Below are positions 61,147 through 64,000 of a stretch of 64,000 nucleotides of DNA, piece by piece; positions within the stretch are counted from its first letter, which is position 1, and each line of letters opens with the position of its first letter. The stretch spans positions 744,001 to 808,000 of the forward strand of contig JAMXDE010000024.1 of assembly GCA_026770025.1 (NCBI GenBank). The letters are read 5' to 3'. The translations under genes were made by a program, and so were the position numbers. The DNA comes from Craspedostauros australis. Its lineage: Eukaryota; Bacillariophyta; Bacillariophyceae; Mastogloiales; Achnanthaceae. The notes beneath the pieces are model-generated. The model worked only from the letters and a program-made list of their open reading frames with translations. It was not told where the DNA came from and made no database searches.

Positions 61147-62592
61147 CTACACTTTCCCGCTGCACCACACCGTCGTGATCTTTTCGTAAATGACACCATC
61201 CGTCTTCTTGCTGCGGCTCGTGCTGGCCTTGAGGATCCCGCTGCATTGCATCATGAGGACGCCGATCTGGAACCATTGAGCCCGCATGGTGCGTGTCGAT
61301 GCTTCGAGCCGTTTGACCAGAAGTATCTCTTCCTCGAATTGACCGAAGAGGTCATTGCGCGCTATGCGGATGCGATGCAGAAAGGCCTTGTTGAGGATGC
61401 GCAAGATGGTCGCGAGGGGTGGGCTGTTGATCTCCTGATCGGCGAGGGGGCAGTGCAGCATGGCGTGCATGTAGTCTTGTCGGAAACGCGGGACCGTCGT
61501 CTTTTTCTTTTGCCGTGGCTGTTGGAGTTCCTCGCTGTTGGAAGCAGTATCCTGAGTTGTCGCAGCCCCGATATCGACATCCTGAAAGGGATCCAGCTCC
61601 CTCATCTTGTCAAGGCACGTATCCATGAGCTGCTTCAACTTGGTCTCCCAAATCTCCCGCATCTTGGTGATACCTTCCCATCGCATGGCATCGTCATCCG
61701 TTTGGACATGCCCCTGCGCCGATACCGTCTTGACATGCGCATCGACAAGGACGACGAGTTCCATCCAACCTTCCACGATCTGCAGCACGTCTTGTTTGGT
61801 TTCTTGCGGCAATCCACAATCCTTCGGATGCAACCGCTGCATGTACCGTTGCATCACGGCCATCGTTGTGTCATCCTCATCGTCTTCCACCAAAAGCCGC
61901 TGCACCGCGTCACGTCCACGATGCAACAACGTCGTTTCCTTGTGGATACGCCGCAATCGATGCCACAATCGTAGATATCGTGCAAGGATGGGATACGTCC
62001 GTTTGCCGCTGCGCGCGTATTGATACGTCCATGCCAATTGTTGTTGTGGCGTCGTGCAATACAAGATGGTCACGCCATGTGCATCGCAAAAACGGTATTT
62101 CGAATAATCCATATCGATTTCGCGGATGTTCGTTTGCCATGTGCGCGGGACGTTGCAATCCTGGAATGTGACGACCGCGGTTCGGGGCAGTTGCAGAAGG
62201 ACTTGCCAGACATCGTCATTGACGCTGGTATTCAAATAGATGACCTGCGGATCGCATTGCAACAAGACATCCAACCTTGATGCGGATCCTTGACGCGCCG
62301 TGTTGGTGGTGCCGAGCTGCAACCAGACATCATGTTGCTGTCGCACGATGCAATCCAACGTGGCCCATAGCGTGGGCAAGGCGCGCGGCAGGATGGCGCC
62401 GGGCAGCAGCTTGGCGCATGTTTGCAAGACGATGTGGCGGTGCAGGACGTTGTCGGGTGCTCGCAGGATGGTGATGGGGAGGACGCCTTCGTGCGTGTGC
62501 TGCGGTTGCCAGTCGTACTGCGATAACAGGGCCTCCCAGCTGGCTTCATGTGCGGCTTCGATACTCTGCCGGATACTGTTTGCGAGACGCAT
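61147..62592 (-). CDS. Unknown protein with helical C-terminal half (481 aa)
   Basis: Not recognised. Starts MRLANSIRQSIEAAHEASWE. The N-terminal 220 residues look like a mixed alpha/beta domain (GVLPITILRAPDNVLHRHIV, VIYLNTSVNDDVWQVLLQLP, VTFQDCNVPRTW, HGVTILYCTT). The rest is mainly helical, with basic and acidic patches and several Trp (RYLRLWHRLRRIHKET, GITKMREIWETKLKQLMDT), and ends in a Lys/Ser-rich region. No signal peptide or membrane segment. Codon use matches its neighbours. Its ATG lies only 29 bases after the stop of the upstream same-strand gene (see 62622-64000), with TTAATTTCTAG just before it, so an acceptor site cannot be ruled out. Confidence 0.7.
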   Translation of the reverse strand: MRLANSIRQSIEAAHEASWEALLSQYDWQPQHTHEGVLPITILRAPDNVLHRHIVLQTCAKLLPGAILPRALPTLWATLDCIVRQQHDVWLQLGTTNTARQGSASRLDVLLQCDPQVIYLNTSVNDDVWQVLLQLPRTAVVTFQDCNVPRTWQTNIREIDMDYSKYRFCDAHGVTILYCTTPQQQLAWTYQYARSGKRTYPILARYLRLWHRLRRIHKETTLLHRGRDAVQRLLVEDDEDDTTMAVMQRYMQRLHPKDCGLPQETKQDVLQIVEGWMELVVLVDAHVKTVSAQGHVQTDDDAMRWEGITKMREIWETKLKQLMDTCLDKMRELDPFQDVDIGAATTQDTASNSEELQQPRQKKKTTVPRFRQDYMHAMLHCPLADQEINSPPLATILRILNKAFLHRIRIARNDLFGQFEEEILLVKRLEASTRTMRAQWFQIGVLMMQCSGILKASTSRSKKTDGVIYEKITTVWCSGKV

Positions 62593-62621
62593 GATGATGC
62601 AAAATTGAATCTAGAAATTAA

Positions 62622-64000
62622 TCAGGTTTCGCCGTCGATTGTGCGACGGTGCAGACTGGATTCGGAAAATGCCTTGACAAGTTTGGGTCGCGCCGATCGT
62701 CCGCGAATGGTGCTGCGCCGCGTGCGTCGCGATGATGATTTGCTGTGCACGGAAAGCTTCTCCAAAAGTTCCGTCATTTCTTGGCTGGGTCGCAAACGGT
62801 GCGACGAGACGGAGGAGTCGGGTGAATCGGGCGCAGGTTTTCGCGATAGCAATTCGTTCTGCTGAATGGCGGCATCCAATCCCTCCAGCTGTTCCCAGAT
62901 CTCCTTGACGGAGTCGCTGAATTGGGGCATGGAGGCTTGGCGCGTGAGCATGGGGGCGCGGTCCTTCTTGGTGGGCCGCTTGCGCTGCTTGGGATCCTCC
63001 GTGGCGGGTGTGGCGCTGTTGCTGCGGCTGCGTCGTCTGGCGCGGTTGTTGCGTTCGGCCACTTGCGGCTTTCTTCGGCTGGTGCGTCGCTGGGCGCCCG
63101 AGACTGGCGCCGTGTGCGTGGAGATGGCGAGCTCGTCCTTGGCCTTGACCACGATGCCGCTGCGCTGCGACGATGGCTTTTGCGTGCCCGTCTTGCCGTC
63201 GTTGTCCGCGGCGGAACGGCTCTTGATGCTGCGGCGCTTCGACGACGATCGCGTTGCCGAGGGGCCGCGTTGGCGCCGTTCCTTGGGAGAGACTCCGGCG
63301 CGTTTGCCGTTGCGTCGCGACCGCAGCCCCGCGTTGGACGATTGCGGCGTGCGGATGTCCTTGAGCAGGGACTTCTTGGTGTCCTCCGAGAGCTCCTGCG
63401 ACCGCCGCTTGGGTTTGGTGCTGCGACTGGACTTCTTGCTGTCGTTGCTGCTCTTGCTCTGCTCCGCCTCCTCCAGCTCGTCATCGGAGACGAGGAAGTC
63501 GTGGTACGTCATCTGCTTGGGTTTCGGCTGTTCCACTTGCGTGAAGGTGCCGCCGCTGAAGATGGTGGCGTCCTCGTCCTCCTCGTCTTCTTCGCCATGG
63601 CGGCTGATCATGAGATCCTCCTCATCCGTGACAATGTCATCGGCTTCGGCCGAACCGCCGTCGACCGCGGGCGTCTTGCCATCGTGATCCTTGAGGGGCA
63701 CGAGGGCGATGGCGCCGGATTCGCGCGCATCTGGATCCACGCCGAACTCCTGCTGCAGGACCTGCTTCGAAAAGAGCTGCGAGATATCGCCGCCGAACGC
63801 GGGCGGCTTGCGCACGGTGGGCGCCGACATGGCAAACAGATCGGGAAAGGCCTCATTCTGGAACGCCTTCGCTGCGGGCTTCTGCAGGACCTTGGGCGAC
63901 AGGATGACCTGCCGCGGGTTGGTGGACAGCGCCGCGTTGAAGGAGACGTTGCGTTGCAGGGCGGATGGCGTGGAAGAGCGCTTGGGCGCGGCCGGGATGT
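62622..64000 (-). CDS. Ser/Arg/Lys-rich, probably nuclear protein, 5' end beyond the window
   Basis: The frame is open from the window edge to the stop at 62622, so the start is missing. Within the visible 458 codons: short motif-like stretches (VSFNAALSTNPRQVILSP, AFQNEAFPDLFAMSAP, AFGGDISQLFSKQVLQQEFG), an acidic DEED region, then a long basic, Ser/Arg/Lys-rich stretch with several nuclear-signal-like clusters (KPKRRS, NNRARRRSRS, PKQRKRPTKKDR) and a final helical part (VKEIWEQLEGLDAAIQQNEL). No domain recognised. Composition suits a nuclear or chromatin-linked protein. An internal Met at 63830 is not taken as the start, since the upstream frame has the same character. Confidence 0.7.
   Translation of the reverse strand, partial: IPAAPKRSSTPSALQRNVSFNAALSTNPRQVILSPKVLQKPAAKAFQNEAFPDLFAMSAPTVRKPPAFGGDISQLFSKQVLQQEFGVDPDARESGAIALVPLKDHDGKTPAVDGGSAEADDIVTDEEDLMISRHGEEDEEDEDATIFSGGTFTQVEQPKPKQMTYHDFLVSDDELEEAEQSKSSNDSKKSSRSTKPKRRSQELSEDTKKSLLKDIRTPQSSNAGLRSRRNGKRAGVSPKERRQRGPSATRSSSKRRSIKSRSAADNDGKTGTQKPSSQRSGIVVKAKDELAISTHTAPVSGAQRRTSRRKPQVAERNNRARRRSRSNSATPATEDPKQRKRPTKKDRAPMLTRQASMPQFSDSVKEIWEQLEGLDAAIQQNELLSRKPAPDSPDSSVSSHRLRPSQEMTELLEKLSVHSKSSSRRTRRSTIRGRSARPKLVKAFSESSLHRRTIDGET

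Overview
The window looks like a gene-dense stretch of a stramenopile nuclear genome, most likely a diatom. Evidence: large Ty1/copia elements of the kind common in diatoms; two nuclear genes with plastid presequences carrying an A-F-x-P type cleavage motif (secondary red plastid); a cluster of vanadium-haloperoxidase-like genes; few, short GT-AG introns; and eukaryotic housekeeping genes (TFIIH subunit 4, a nonaspanin, an NDUFAF6-like protein). The species cannot be named from sequence alone.

Layout. 1-14 kb is a nest of two copia elements. An intact-looking inner element (783-7958) with 623-bp LTRs that look identical, and a 5-bp target duplication, sits inside the pol of an outer element that starts before the window. 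The outer element carries about 870 extra residues after its RNase H. 14.5-22.7 kb holds four minus-strand paralogues (413-434 residues each) of a family I do not recognise: a short conserved Trp/Cys/Leu domain, an LKDAPQ(I/L)A motif, an acidic middle, a basic cluster and a C-terminal coiled coil. Two of them lie in a 1.7-kb duplicated block, with a broken copia gag fragment between the copies. 23.46-25.30 kb is a DNA-transposon-like element with terminal inverted repeats. 25.9-27.4 kb is a class 3 lipase.

28.1-41.9 kb holds four minus-strand vanadium-haloperoxidase/PAP2-type paralogues. Three have a hidden first exon that encodes a signal peptide, joined by a short intron. The fourth has a membrane anchor and an extra N-terminal region. 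A foldback element built of 16-bp perfect palindromes (37.79-38.56 kb) lies among them.

44-64 kb is ordinary, compact gene territory: a double BTB protein with a coiled coil, TFIIH p52/Tfb2, a plastid-type RluA pseudouridine synthase, a small plastid-type membrane protein, a run of hairpins that could be a structured RNA, a TM9 nonaspanin, a membrane-anchored SET-like protein, an NDUFAF6-like protein, one unknown protein, and a Ser/Arg/Lys-rich protein cut by the window end. The haloperoxidase cluster points to extracellular or lumenal halide/H2O2 chemistry. The 14-22 kb family looks nuclear and possibly DNA-binding, but that is inference.
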